64,000 nucleotides of DNA from an uncultured Collinsella sp. (GTDB lineage: Bacteria > Actinomycetota > Coriobacteriia > Coriobacteriales > Coriobacteriaceae), in assembly GCA_900541205.1 (NCBI GenBank), contig UQIV01000007.1, positions 1 to 64,000 on the forward strand, written 5' to 3'. Under the pieces are notes generated by a model. It was not told where the DNA came from, did not search any database, and was given only the letters and a program-made list of their open reading frames with translations. This document shows positions 51,046-60,641 of the stretch, piece after piece. Each line of letters opens with the position of its first letter. The first letter of the stretch is position 1. The translations under genes and the position numbers were made by a program.

Positions 51046-53631
51046 CTAGAACGTCTGCTCGTAATCGCTGTGCTTTTTTGCCGAACGCACCAGGAACTCC
51101 TGGTTGGTATTGGTGCCCTTGAGGCCCTTGATAAACGACGCGGCCGCGCGCTCGGTATTGTTCATGCCGGCGAGGATGCGGCGCAGGCCAAAGACAAACG
51201 GGCGCATCTGCTCGTCGACCAGCAGGTCCTCGTTGCGCGTGCCCGAGGCAACGGGATCGATGGCCGGGAAGATACGGCGGTCGGCCAGGTCGCGGTCGAG
51301 CTTGAGCTCCATGTTGCCGGTACCCTTGAACTCCTCAAAGATGACCTCGTCCATCTTGGAGCCGGTATCGATGAGGGCGGAGGCGAGGATGGTGAGCGAG
51401 CCGCCGTTCTCGATGTTGCGGGCAGCGCCCAAGAAACGCTTGGGCGGATACAGGGCCGCCGAATCGACACCGCCCGACAGGATACGGCCCGAGGCGGGAG
51501 CGGCCAGGTTGTAGGCGCGGGCAAGGCGCGTGATGGAGTCGAGTACCACCACGACGTCGCCACCCAGCTCCACGATGCGTTTGGCACGCTCGATCACGAG
51601 CTCTGCCACGCGAGTATGGTTGTCGGCAGGCATATCGAAGGTCGAGGCCACGACCTCGCCCTTGATGGAGCGCTGCATGTCAGTGACCTCTTCGGGGCGC
51701 TCGTCGACGAGCAGGCAGATGAGGTGCACCTCGGGATTGTTGATCGAGATAGACTGGCAGATCTTCTTGAGGATCGTGGTCTTGCCGGCTTTTGGCGGCG
51801 ACACGATCAGGCCGCGCTGGCCCTTGCCGATCGGCGACACGATGTCGATGGCGCGACCGGTGATGGAATCCTTGCCGTGCTCCATACGCAGAGGCTCATT
51901 GGGATAGACCGGGGTCAGGTCGCCGAACTTGGGGCGGTTACGGGCCTGCTCGGGATCAAGGCCGTTGACGGTCGTGATCTTGGCAAGGCCGGCGCGCTTG
52001 TCGCCGCCGCGTGAGGGGCGCAGCGAGCCCTCGATCACATCACCCGTACGCAGGCGTGCGGAGCGAATGAGATATGCGGGAACAAAGGCGTCGTCGCTGG
52101 ACTTCATGTAGCCGTGGGCATGGATGATGCCGGAGCTATCCGGGCGAATCTGCAGAATGCCCTTGATGTCACGGAAGCCCTCGGCCTTCGCAGCGGTGGT
52201 GTAAATTTCCTCGACGAGCTCGGCCTTCTTCTTGCCGGTCGTCTCGATCTCGAACTCCTTGGCCTTTTCGCGCAGCTCGGCGACCTTCATGGCCGCGAGT
52301 TCCTCGCGCGAAAGCGTAGGCTCGGTCGGAGCGGCATTGCGCTCCTTATTACGCTGCTTGCGGTCGCGCTGACGGTTGCGGCGGTCGTTGTTGCGCTCGT
52401 CTTTGCGCTCGTTGCGCTCGTCGTTGCGCTTGTGCTGACGGCGGTTGGGGCGGGCGTTCTCGTCGGTCTCGGCCGCCGGAGTTGCGGCGTCGGTGTCGGC
52501 CGGGACTTCGTTATCGGCCTTGGCATCGGCATTGGGCTCGGAATCAGCCTGCTGCTCGACGGCCTTAGCCTTTGCAGACTTCTTGCGTGTACGCTTGGGC
52601 TTCTCGGCCGCCGGCTGACCGGCGTTCTCGGCATCGGAAGCGGAGTCGACGGTTGCCTCGGCGACCTCGTTGCCAGAATCCTCGAACGCGTCCTTTTTCG
52701 AACCCTTGGCCTTGGACGAGCGCTTAGCGGCCGTGCGACGGCTACGACCGGGGCGAACATCGGCGGGCTCGCCCTCGGCGGGTGCGCCGGTCTCGGTGGC
52801 GGCTCCCCGGGCAGGAGCGTCAGCGACGGGCGCGGGCGCGGCGGTCATCGAGGCGTCCTGAGCTGCGGCTGCTGCAGCGGCGGCAGCCTTCTCGGCCTCG
52901 ACGAAGGCCTTGGGCTTGCGGCCGCGGCGGTGCGGGCGAAGAGCAGGATCGACGACGGGAACCTCGTTGGCCTCGGCAGGCTTTGCAGACTCAGAGGGCC
53001 GCAAAGCCTCCCCTACCGCAGAACGAGCCGGAGCTTCACCGGACTCTTGAGCCGCCTGCTCAGCATCCTGCTGAGACTTGGCCGCACGACGACGCGTGCG
53101 CGAAGCCGGCTTCTCGGTCGGCTGCCCCACGACGGGGGCCTCGGTGGCCGCAGGCGCCTCGGAGACGACCGGCGCCGCAAGCTCAGTCAATGCCGCGGCC
53201 TCTCGCTCGGCAGCACGGCGACGGGCGCGCACAACCTGAGCCTCGCTGATTTGTGCCAGCGCGCGGGCCTGTGCAACCTCATCGGAAATCGGCGCGGAGG
53301 AATCGGCAACGGTGCCCTTGGTTCGCGTCGCGCGCGTAGCGCGACGCTTGGGCTTTGCAGCCTCCTCGCCGTCAGCGGCGGGCTTAGGCGCACGGCGCGT
53401 GCGCTTGGGCTTTACGGGCACGGCATCCTCATCGACGGCAGGGGCAACTCCCTCGCCAGCGGCAGGCTCGACCTTCTCAGCCGATGCGGGCGCAGGCGTC
53501 GAAGCGGCCTTGGGGGCCTCAGGAACCGAGGTCTGCACCGGCGCAGGCATCGCGACCTGGTCCGACGCAACCGGTGCAGCGGGAGCGGTTTGCGCCGTCG
53601 TTATTTCGTTTTCTTGCTGTTGATCAGACAC
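51046..53631 (-). CDS. rho: Transcription termination factor Rho with a very long N-terminal extension
   Basis: An 861-residue Rho. The last ~420 residues are the ordinary enzyme: a Rho N-terminal domain (LSREELAAMKVAELREKAKEFE...), the RNA-binding cold-shock-like ILQIRPDSSGIIHAHGYMKS, Walker A SPPKAGKTTILKK, LVDERPEEVTDM, and SITRLARAYN. The first ~440 residues are disordered and rich in Ala, Glu, Lys and Arg, with repeats of PKRTRRAPKP/TRRRAAK and a tract RNRQRDRKQRNKERN. Rho is a hexameric RNA helicase that ends transcription. Long extensions are known in actinobacteria; this one is unusually long. Monocistronic, with its own terminator. Confidence 0.96.
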   Translation of the reverse strand: MSDQQQENEITTAQTAPAAPVASDQVAMPAPVQTSVPEAPKAASTPAPASAEKVEPAAGEGVAPAVDEDAVPVKPKRTRRAPKPAADGEEAAKPKRRATRATRTKGTVADSSAPISDEVAQARALAQISEAQVVRARRRAAEREAAALTELAAPVVSEAPAATEAPVVGQPTEKPASRTRRRAAKSQQDAEQAAQESGEAPARSAVGEALRPSESAKPAEANEVPVVDPALRPHRRGRKPKAFVEAEKAAAAAAAAAQDASMTAAPAPVADAPARGAATETGAPAEGEPADVRPGRSRRTAAKRSSKAKGSKKDAFEDSGNEVAEATVDSASDAENAGQPAAEKPKRTRKKSAKAKAVEQQADSEPNADAKADNEVPADTDAATPAAETDENARPNRRQHKRNDERNERKDERNNDRRNRQRDRKQRNKERNAAPTEPTLSREELAAMKVAELREKAKEFEIETTGKKKAELVEEIYTTAAKAEGFRDIKGILQIRPDSSGIIHAHGYMKSSDDAFVPAYLIRSARLRTGDVIEGSLRPSRGGDKRAGLAKITTVNGLDPEQARNRPKFGDLTPVYPNEPLRMEHGKDSITGRAIDIVSPIGKGQRGLIVSPPKAGKTTILKKICQSISINNPEVHLICLLVDERPEEVTDMQRSIKGEVVASTFDMPADNHTRVAELVIERAKRIVELGGDVVVVLDSITRLARAYNLAAPASGRILSGGVDSAALYPPKRFLGAARNIENGGSLTILASALIDTGSKMDEVIFEEFKGTGNMELKLDRDLADRRIFPAIDPVASGTRNEDLLVDEQMRPFVFGLRRILAGMNNTERAAASFIKGLKGTNTNQEFLVRSAKKHSDYEQTF

Positions 53632-54198
53632 AGTGTTTGCTCAACTTTCTTTTCAAGCCCTGTGATCACATGCTCCCTGCATATACCTTCAGGGCGGCTA
53701 AACAGTCTAGCTCCGTACAAAAACGACGGACATCATTGATCTGTATCGAGATGATTGCGTCATATACGCAGCGTTAGTGTAACACAACCGCAACCACCTG
53801 CAACTTAGTCATGGGACGTTCTTAGTCATCGGGGACGTTCTTAAACGACTAGCCAAAAGGGACACTCTTCCCCCTAAGGCGCCTTGAAATGGAGCGACTA
53901 GGGAGCAAATCCATGACGTCGGGATTCGCGGCGGACGGGTCCGTGCCACCCCTCCGCAAGACAAAAATGATCCATTTTCCTCCGTTCCCGAGGGGTCATT
54001 TTCAAAACTATGGCGGATTACGGTGTAAGAACGGCGCAAGCCAACCATACCTTGCATTTTTAATATTCGGCAAGCCGCCTACCTGCGGTTTTATTTTCAC
54101 TGCTGTCGCTATGGTCGCCAAGCAGCGATTCAGCCCCGTAAACCGGTATAGTTGCGTTTTTGTAGCATTTTCAACACGCTAAAAAGCCCCGCCAAATG
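53632..54198. other. Intergenic region with repeats
   Basis: No intact gene in about 570 bases. It must contain the rho promoter (leftward). At 53813-53877 there is a direct repeat of a GGGACGTTCTTA segment (copies at 53813 and 53832) and a GGGACACTC-type segment. At 53964-54002 there is a palindromic repeat (listed separately). Short ORFs here look like chance. Confidence 0.55.
53964..54002. repeat. Dispersed palindromic repeat, copy A
   Basis: Arms aaaatgatcc and ggggtcatttt around a ccattttcctccgttcccga-type centre. A second copy with perfect 11-base arms is at 61953-61991. Copies agree over most of their 39-45 bases. Confidence 0.8.
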
Positions 54199-54231
54199 CA
54201 AAAAGCCCGACCTCCGCATGGGAGATCGGGC
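54199..54231 (-). terminator. Terminator of argS
   Basis: Stem GAGCCCGATCTCC / GGAGGTCGGGC on the reverse strand then TTTTTGC, about 49 bases after the argS stop. Confidence 0.85.
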
Positions 54232-54279
54232 TCATAGGGCTCAGCAAAGCCGAACTTACACGGTCAAACGACCCGTAGA

Positions 54280-56133
54280 TTACATCTGCTCGGGGGCAGT
54301 CACGCCAACGAGGGTAAGCACCAGGGCGAGCGTTACGCGGACGGCGTCGCAAGCGGCCAGACGGGCGCGCGAGAGCTCGGGGTCGACGGGACGGCCCTCG
54401 CTCGGCAGGACCTGGCAGGCAGCGTAGAAGCTGTGGAAGTCACCGGCGAGCTCCTCGGCAAAGTGCGTCAGACGGAACGGGGCGCGGTCGCGAGCGCAGC
54501 TGGCGATGAGATCGGTGAGCTCGTTGAGCTTACGCGAAAGGGCGAGCTCGGTCGGGTCGGTCAGCAGCGAGTAATCGACGTTCTCACCGATGGCCTTGGC
54601 GGCAACGGCCTTCATGCCCATCTCGTCAGCCTGCTCGGGCGTAACGTCAGCGGCACGGCGCAGGATGGAGCACACGCGGGCGTGAGCGTACTGCACGTAG
54701 TACACCGGGTTGGAGTTGTCGCGCTTCTTAACGGCCTCGATATCGAAGTCGACCATCTGGTTGGAGCTCTTGGAGATGAGCGTGTAGCGAGCGGCGTCGG
54801 AGCCGACCTCGTCGACGAGCTCCTGCAGGGTCACCATGGTGCCCTTGCGCTTGGACATACGGACGGGCTTGCCGTTGCGCAGCAGGTTGACGAGCTGGCC
54901 CAGCAGAACCTCGAACTTGCCGGGATAACCAAGAGCGTCGCAGACGCAGCGGACGCGCTCGATGTAGCCGTGGTGGTCGGCGCCCCAGATGTCGATGACG
55001 TGGTCGACGCGCTGGAACTTGTCCCAGTGATAGGCAACGTCGGAGGCGAAGTAGGTGTACTCGCCGTCGGACTTGATCAGGACGCGGTCCTTGTCGTCGC
55101 CCAGATCGGTGGAGCGGAACCACAGGGCGCCGTCCTTGGTGTAGAGGTAGCCCATCTTGTCGAGCTTCTCAAAGGCGCGGTCGACGGCAGAAGTACCGGC
55201 GGTCTCGCCCTCGGTGTCCTTCACGTACAGCGAGCGCTCGGAGTACCAGCGGTCGAAGTCGCAGTTGACGGCGTGGCAGAGGTCGCGCATGTTGTCGACC
55301 ATCTTTACGTAGCCGCGCTCGCGGAAGCTCTCCATGCGCTCCTGCGGATTGGCCTCGACCCACTTGTCGCCGTCGGTGCGCCAGAACTCGGCAGCCTCGT
55401 CGATGATGTAGTCGCCGCCGTAGGAGTCCTTGCCCAGAGTCTCGGCAAAGTTGTCCTGGTAGGGATGGGTCTCGGGGTGCTCGTCGTTCTCGTCGGCGAC
55501 AAAGGCGTCGCGGTCGGCGATCAGAATCTTGTGAGCTTCATCGATATCCACGCCCTGTTTGGCGATGATGTCGGCAAGCTGCATGTAGCGCGTGCTGATG
55601 GAGTTGCCGAAGGTGTTCATCTGAGAGCCGTGGTCATTGATGTAGAACTCACGCTGGATGTCGTAACCGGCGTGGTCCATAACGCGGCAAAGGGAGTCGC
55701 CCAGCGCGGCCCAGCGGCCATGGCCAATGTGCATGGGGCCGACGGGGTTGGCGGAAACGAACTCGACCTGGGTCTTCAGGCCGCCGCCGACGTTGGACTT
55801 AGCGAAGTCCATGCCCTTCTCGCGGGCCTCGCCGAAGATGGCGTTCTTGACGGCAACGGAGAGGTAGAAGTTGATGAAGCCAGGACCGGCGATCTCGACC
55901 TTCTCGATTGCGGGATCCTCGGGCATATGGGCAACGACGGCCTCGGCAATCTTGCGCGGGGCGCAGTGGGCCAGCTTGGCGGACTTCAGGGCCATGGTGG
56001 AGGTCCACTCGCCATGAGAAGTGTCAGCCGGTCGCTCGATGGCGCAATCGTCAAGTTCAAATGCGGAAAGGTCGCCGGCCTCCTGGGCCGCAGCAAGCGC
56101 AGCGCGTACCAGCTCTTCAATCTTCTCGGGCAT
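54280..56133 (-). CDS. argS: Arginine-tRNA ligase
   Basis: A 617-residue class I tRNA ligase. It has the HIGH-type motif GPMHIGHGRWAALGDS and the KMSKS-type RMSKRKGTMVTL, the N-terminal additional tRNA-binding domain (about 1-110), and the C-terminal anticodon-binding helix bundle (ADVTPEQADEMG... to CQVLPSEGRPVDPELSRARLAAC). It charges tRNA-Arg in the cytosol. I start at MPEKIEEL (56133) because AGGAGG precedes it; a longer reading adds 30 unlikely residues. Monocistronic, with a terminator after it. Confidence 0.97.
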   Translation of the reverse strand: MPEKIEELVRAALAAAQEAGDLSAFELDDCAIERPADTSHGEWTSTMALKSAKLAHCAPRKIAEAVVAHMPEDPAIEKVEIAGPGFINFYLSVAVKNAIFGEAREKGMDFAKSNVGGGLKTQVEFVSANPVGPMHIGHGRWAALGDSLCRVMDHAGYDIQREFYINDHGSQMNTFGNSISTRYMQLADIIAKQGVDIDEAHKILIADRDAFVADENDEHPETHPYQDNFAETLGKDSYGGDYIIDEAAEFWRTDGDKWVEANPQERMESFRERGYVKMVDNMRDLCHAVNCDFDRWYSERSLYVKDTEGETAGTSAVDRAFEKLDKMGYLYTKDGALWFRSTDLGDDKDRVLIKSDGEYTYFASDVAYHWDKFQRVDHVIDIWGADHHGYIERVRCVCDALGYPGKFEVLLGQLVNLLRNGKPVRMSKRKGTMVTLQELVDEVGSDAARYTLISKSSNQMVDFDIEAVKKRDNSNPVYYVQYAHARVCSILRRAADVTPEQADEMGMKAVAAKAIGENVDYSLLTDPTELALSRKLNELTDLIASCARDRAPFRLTHFAEELAGDFHSFYAACQVLPSEGRPVDPELSRARLAACDAVRVTLALVLTLVGVTAPEQM

Positions 56134-56475
56134 AAATCCTCCTTGTGTTAAAGCCCCCGAGCTCTTGGTCACTCGTAGGGCAAAAGCCAGAGTTTGTAGC
56201 ACTCTATCACAAGCGACGCACACTGTCGCAGGGTAAAGCTAATAGATATTGCATATGCACAAAAATGACTACCGCTCCTGCGCGGCAGTACAAAGTTGGC
56301 GGTTTGCCTGCAGATTATGCACGCGTTGGAACTGCATAAACATATGAATGGGCGGCGCATTTTATCGAATACTCTTACCTATCGGAGTTGTGTGCTTTTC
56401 CTGCATAAAGTAAGGGTTTACGCACGTCAGCGTGGTATTCTTAACATACGTGAATTCGTATAAGTTGGAGGTAGC
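56134..56475. other. Promoter-bearing gap between argS and carD
   Basis: A divergent gap of 342 bases. It should contain the promoters for argS (leftward) and carD (rightward); I cannot fix either hexamer pair. No gene, and no repeat, is evident. Confidence 0.5.
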
Positions 56476-56961
56476 ATGTTCTCAATCGGTCAACACGTCA
56501 TTCATCCGGGTCAGGGAGTCTGCACCGTCGTCGGTTTTAGGGACGACACGCCGCAGCCCATGCTGTTGCTCGAGACCAAGCAGGGACATGCGCAGACGAT
56601 CCTCATGTACCCCGTGGCGCAGGCCGATCGTTTGCATGCCGCCATCTCCCAGCAAGATGCAGAGCACCTGCTGAGCCACTACGACGAGCTGGAGTGCGAC
56701 ACCTTTACCGAACGCAACAGCTCGCTCGAGGAGACGCACTTTAAGCAGCAGCTCAAGCTGGGTGCGCCCGAGACGGTCCGCGTGGCAAAAACCATGATGC
56801 ACCGCATTCGCCAGGCCGAGGAAGCAGATAAAAAGCCCAGCTCTTACTACATGCGCGTACTCAAGGAAGCCAAGCGCCGCTCCATCGAGGAGTTCGCCGT
56901 GGCCCTGGGCGTCACCGAGGAGGACGCCGAAGCCCGCCTAGCCCAAGCCGCCCTCAACTAA
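56476..56961 (+). CDS. carD: CarD/CdnL-family RNA polymerase-binding regulator
   Basis: A 161-residue CarD-family protein. The N-terminal FSIGQHVIHPGQGVCTVVGFRDD segment is the Tudor-like RNA polymerase beta-subunit-binding domain, and the rest is helical. Such proteins stabilise open promoter complexes at many promoters in Actinobacteria. The ATG at 56476 follows GGAGG (56467-56471). It ends at a GGGGACA-type hairpin (56977-57018). Confidence 0.9.
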   Translation: MFSIGQHVIHPGQGVCTVVGFRDDTPQPMLLLETKQGHAQTILMYPVAQADRLHAAISQQDAEHLLSHYDELECDTFTERNSSLEETHFKQQLKLGAPETVRVAKTMMHRIRQAEEADKKPSSYYMRVLKEAKRRSIEEFAVALGVTEEDAEARLAQAALN

Positions 56962-56976
56962 CCCATCCGCACCAAG

Positions 56977-57018
56977 AACCGCCACAAAGGGGACAGGTAC
57001 CTTTGTGGCGGTTTTCTT
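56977..57018 (+). terminator. Terminator after carD with an embedded GGGGACA motif
   Basis: Perfect 14-base arms (56977-56990 and 57000-57013) with a 9-base loop ggacaggta, then TTTTCTTG. The same GGGGACA-like core appears in other intergenic hairpins of the window. Confidence 0.88.
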
Positions 57019-57069
57019 GTTCTAGTAGTATTCATTCTTATCGATACCTACGAGCACAAGGAGTCTGTT

Positions 57070-57669
57070 ATGGCAGAGCTGCTTACCGCCGGAATCACCC
57101 GCGACCGTGCGTTCGAACTGCTCAACGAGCACAACAAGGACCCGTTCCACATCACGCACGGCGAGACCGTCGAGGGCACCATGCGCTACTTTGCGCGCGA
57201 GTTCGACCCCGAGAACGAGGAGTTTTGGGGCATTGTCGGCCTGCTGCACGACTTGGATTGGGAAGAGCATGAGGATGACCCCATGAACCACACCGTCTAT
57301 GCCGCCGAGATTCTCGAGGGTGAGGGTGCGACTCCCGAGCTTATCCGTGCCATCCAGACGCACACGTCCGATTTCAACACCTCGCTGCCCAAGCCCGAGC
57401 TGCAGATGGAAAAGATTCTGTTTGCCTGCGACGAGCTCACCGGCCTGATCGGCGCTGCCGTGATCATGCGCCCGAGCAAGAGCGTCATGGACTTTACGAC
57501 TAAGTCGCTCAAGAAAAAGTTCAAGGACAAGCGCTTTGCCGCCGGCTGCTCGCGCGATGTAATTTCGCAGGGCGCCGAGATGCTGGGCTGGGAGCTTCCC
57601 GAGCTCTTCGACCGCACCATCGCAGCCATGCAGTCCTTCGCCCCCGACCGCGACACCTTCCAGGCTTAA
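57070..57669 (+). CDS. HD-domain hydrolase-like protein
   Basis: A 199-residue HD-domain protein with HITHGETVEG, GIVGLLHDLDWEEHEDDP (the HD pair with an Asp/Glu set), and AIQTHTSDFN. HD enzymes are metal-dependent phosphohydrolases; this small type is typically a cytosolic nucleotidase or of unknown substrate. Start: ATG 57070 with an AGGAG-like site upstream. Ends at a bidirectional terminator. Monocistronic. Confidence 0.85.
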   Translation: MAELLTAGITRDRAFELLNEHNKDPFHITHGETVEGTMRYFAREFDPENEEFWGIVGLLHDLDWEEHEDDPMNHTVYAAEILEGEGATPELIRAIQTHTSDFNTSLPKPELQMEKILFACDELTGLIGAAVIMRPSKSVMDFTTKSLKKKFKDKRFAAGCSRDVISQGAEMLGWELPELFDRTIAAMQSFAPDRDTFQA

Positions 57670-57673
57670 CACC

Positions 57674-57716
57674 AAAACCACCGCAAAGGCGCTTGTCCCC
57701 TTTGCGGTGGTTTTTT
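57674..57716. terminator. Bidirectional terminator between the HD gene and proA
   Basis: Perfect 16-base arms (57674-57689 and 57699-57714) with a 9-base loop; A run on the left and T run on the right. It sits 5 bases after the HD stop and 10 bases before the proA stop. Confidence 0.9.
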
Positions 57717-57725
57717 GCACGGGCG

Positions 57726-59012
57726 TTAGGGACGGACCTGGCCGGTGCCGCGGAGCTTGTATTTGTAGGTGGTAAGGGCCTCGGCGGCAAAGGGGCCGCG
57801 GGCGTGGAGCTTTTGGGTCGAGATACCGATCTCGGCACCCAGCCCAAACTCACCGCCGTCAGTGAAACGCGTGCTGGCGTTGGCGTACACGGCCGAGGCA
57901 TCGACCGCATCCAGGAAGCGCTCACAGGCATCCTCGTCCACGGCAACGATGGCCTCGGAGTGCATGGTGCCGTAGCGGTTGATGTGTGCGATGGCCTCGT
58001 CCTCGTTCGCCACGACCTTCACGCTCATCTCGAGCGCTAAGTACTCACGGCCCCAGTCCTCCTCAGTCGCGGCAACATAGTTGTCGCCCTCGGCAAGCCC
58101 AGCGTCGGCGCATGCGGCGCACGTGGCCTCGTCGCCGTGAATCAGCACGCCGTGGTCGTGCAGCACGGCCACGACTGCGGGCAGGAAGCGATCAGCAACG
58201 GCACGGTCGACCAGCAGCGACTCGGCGGCATTGCACACGCCCACGCGCTGGGTCTTGGCATTGACGATAATGTTGAGCGCCTTGTCAAAGTCGGCGGATT
58301 CATGCACGTAGATATGGCAGTTGCCCGTGCCCGTCTCGATCACCGGCACAAGCGACTCGCGCACGCAGCGCTGGATCAGGCCCGCACCGCCGCGCGGAAT
58401 GAGCACGTCGACGATGCCGCGGAGCTTCATGAGCTCGCCGGTGGCCTCGCGGTCGGTGGACTCGATCATCGAGATAGCCTCGCGCGGGAAACCCTTGGCC
58501 TCGAGCGCATCGGCCAGCAACTCGGAAATCATGGCGCACGAGTGATAGGCCAGCGAACCGCCGCGCAGAATGCAGGCGTTGCCGGTGCGGATGCAGATGC
58601 CCGCGGCATCGGCCGTCACGTTGGGGCGCGCCTCATAGACCATGGCGACCAGGCCCAGCGGCACGCTCACGCGGGTGAGGTCCACGCCGCTTGCAAGTAC
58701 GCGGTGGTCGAGCACGCGACCCACGGGATCGGGCAGCTCAGCGAGCTTCTCCAAGCCAGCGGCCATGCCCTCGACGCGCCCGGGCGTCAGCAACAGGCGA
58801 TCAAGGAGCCCCGCCGAGGTTCCCGCATCGCGCGCGGCAGACATATCGAGCTCGTTGGCGGCGACGATGGAGTCGACACCATCGCGCAGCGCCGCGGCCA
58901 TGGCGCACACGGCCTCCTGGCGCTGCTCGTCGCTCGCCGTGGCAAGCGAGGCCGACGCTGCCTTGGCGGCAACGGCAAGATCATGGACATACGTGGCTAT
59001 ATCGACCGACAT
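57726..59012 (-). CDS. proA: Gamma-glutamyl phosphate reductase
   Basis: A 428-residue ALDH-like enzyme that reduces gamma-glutamyl phosphate to glutamate semialdehyde for proline. It has the nucleotide-binding GNACILRGGSLAYHS segment, the catalytic Cys in AKTQRVGVCNAAESLLV, and VIETGTGNCHIYVHE. The start at MSVDIATY (59012) follows GGAGAAAGGG. Unlike the usual proBA operon, proB lies 1.7 kb away with a hydrolase on the opposite strand in between. Confidence 0.96.
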   Translation of the reverse strand: MSVDIATYVHDLAVAAKAASASLATASDEQRQEAVCAMAAALRDGVDSIVAANELDMSAARDAGTSAGLLDRLLLTPGRVEGMAAGLEKLAELPDPVGRVLDHRVLASGVDLTRVSVPLGLVAMVYEARPNVTADAAGICIRTGNACILRGGSLAYHSCAMISELLADALEAKGFPREAISMIESTDREATGELMKLRGIVDVLIPRGGAGLIQRCVRESLVPVIETGTGNCHIYVHESADFDKALNIIVNAKTQRVGVCNAAESLLVDRAVADRFLPAVVAVLHDHGVLIHGDEATCAACADAGLAEGDNYVAATEEDWGREYLALEMSVKVVANEDEAIAHINRYGTMHSEAIVAVDEDACERFLDAVDASAVYANASTRFTDGGEFGLGAEIGISTQKLHARGPFAAEALTTYKYKLRGTGQVRP

Positions 59013-59124
59013 AGGCGGCCCTTTCTCCTAGAAGTTTGCAACCATGGTAGCCGATTTGCGCATGGCCTCGCCCGCGGCGGTAGAATTGGTCAACCCGAAA
59101 CACCGCAACGAACGGAAGTACCGC

Positions 59125-60543
59125 ATGGCCCTCATCACTTCGTACCACGTCCCCGGCCTCTATGTCGAAGACCACAGCATCGACGTCCCCCTTGACTGGC
59201 GCGGCCTAGAGCCGATGCTGTTGGCCGTCGGCAGTACCATGCGCCGCGGCGCTATGCCGGCACCCATCGCCGGCGCGCCCGAGAGCATCAAGCTCTTCTA
59301 CCGCGTGGTTTGCGCGCCCGACCGCATCAACGACGATCTGCCGCTGCTCCTGTTTTTGCAGGGCGGCCCCGGTGGCGAGAGCCCGCGTCCGCTGTCGCCC
59401 ACAAGCGATGGCTGGATCGAGGAGGCCGTCAAGCACTTCCGCGTCGTCCTGCCCGACCAGCGCGGCACCGGGCGCAGCAGCTGTGTAGACGGGCGCACGA
59501 TCGCTGCTCTGGGCGAGCGCGCGACGGCGGCCGGCTCCGATGCCGCACGCTCGCAGGCGGACTTTCTCAAGCGTCACCTCGCCAGCTCCATCGTGCGCGA
59601 TTTTGAGTACCTGCGCCTCGTGGACTTTGGCGGCAAGCCGTGGGTCACGCTCGGCCAAAGCTACGGCGGCTTTTTGACGCTGAGCTACCTGTCGCTCTTC
59701 CCCGAGGGCGTGGCGGCAAGCTTTACCTGCGGTGGCATCCCCCACGTCCCGGCGAGCGCCAGCGAGGTCTACGCGCACACCTTCCCGCGCATGGCCGCCA
59801 AGACGCAGCAGTATTACGACCGCTACCCCGCCGACGTCGAGCGCGTGGCGGCTCTTGCCGATGCGCTTGAGGAGCAGAAGCCCGTACTGCCCGACGGCTC
59901 ACCAATGACGGTGGAGCGCCTGCAACTTATGGGCAGCGACTTTGGCATGAAGCCGAGCTTTGAGCGCATGCATTGGATTATCGACCACGCTTTTGTTGAC
60001 GGCGACGGTACGCTGAGTTGCGGTGCCTCGGTATCCGATAGCTTTTTGATGCGCGCCTTCGAGCGCACCAACACGCGCACGAATCCGCTGTACTGGACGC
60101 TTCAGGAGTTCATATACGCCGACGGCGACACCATGCCCATTCGCTGGGCCGCGGCAGAGGAGAAGGCCCATCGCGCCGAGTTCGACACGCTCGCGCGCCC
60201 GCTCATGTTTACCGGCGAGGCCATGTTCACGTGGATGTTTGAGCAGATGCCCGAACTTAAGCCTTTCAAGCCGGCGATGGACCTGCTGATGGAGGACACC
60301 AGCTGGGACAAGATCTACGACCCGCAGCGCCTGGCTTGCAACGAGGTACCACTCCAGGCCGCGGTGTATTTCGACGACATGTACGTCGATTCGGGTATGC
60401 AGCTCGACACGCTCAGCCGCGTGGGCAACTCGCACGCCTGGGTGACCAACGAATTCGAGCACGACGGCCTGCACGGCAGCGTGGTATTCAAGCACCTCTT
60501 CGACGAAGCCCTCAACCGCGGAGACTTGCGCCGAATCTTCTAG
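59125..60543 (+). CDS. Alpha/beta hydrolase, proline iminopeptidase (S33)-like
   Basis: A 472-residue alpha/beta hydrolase. The oxyanion region is FLQGGPGGESPRPLS and the nucleophile elbow is VTLGQSYGGFLTLSYL (GxSxG with Ser), both as in S33 proline iminopeptidases. The remaining Asp and His of the triad are expected near residues 400-450 but cannot be fixed by eye. It probably frees N-terminal proline or another residue from peptides in the cytosol. Start: MALITSYH (59125) with GGAAG upstream; the 27-residue longer reading is weak. Its place between proA and proB hints at a link to proline salvage. Confidence 0.85.
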   Translation: MALITSYHVPGLYVEDHSIDVPLDWRGLEPMLLAVGSTMRRGAMPAPIAGAPESIKLFYRVVCAPDRINDDLPLLLFLQGGPGGESPRPLSPTSDGWIEEAVKHFRVVLPDQRGTGRSSCVDGRTIAALGERATAAGSDAARSQADFLKRHLASSIVRDFEYLRLVDFGGKPWVTLGQSYGGFLTLSYLSLFPEGVAASFTCGGIPHVPASASEVYAHTFPRMAAKTQQYYDRYPADVERVAALADALEEQKPVLPDGSPMTVERLQLMGSDFGMKPSFERMHWIIDHAFVDGDGTLSCGASVSDSFLMRAFERTNTRTNPLYWTLQEFIYADGDTMPIRWAAAEEKAHRAEFDTLARPLMFTGEAMFTWMFEQMPELKPFKPAMDLLMEDTSWDKIYDPQRLACNEVPLQAAVYFDDMYVDSGMQLDTLSRVGNSHAWVTNEFEHDGLHGSVVFKHLFDEALNRGDLRRIF

Positions 60544-60641
60544 CGAAGAAGTGTCCCCCGTCAGCCGGCACAAAAGGAATGTCCCCAAGTGCCGAATAAC
60601 TACCGACAACGACGATGCCGCAGGTAGAGGACGGAAAGCGA

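Noticed and set aside
52114..53739. Plus-strand reading (541 residues) opposite rho
   Set aside because: A shadow of the Ala/Arg-rich Rho extension, with Gly/Arg/Leu-rich content and no motif.
54433..56151. Long plus-strand reading (572 residues) opposite argS
   Set aside because: A shadow of argS with Val/Gly/Leu-rich low-complexity content and no family.
56134..56475. T-box or other riboswitch upstream of argS
   Set aside because: No T-box-type sequence or strong stem-loop and terminator pair is visible in the argS leader.
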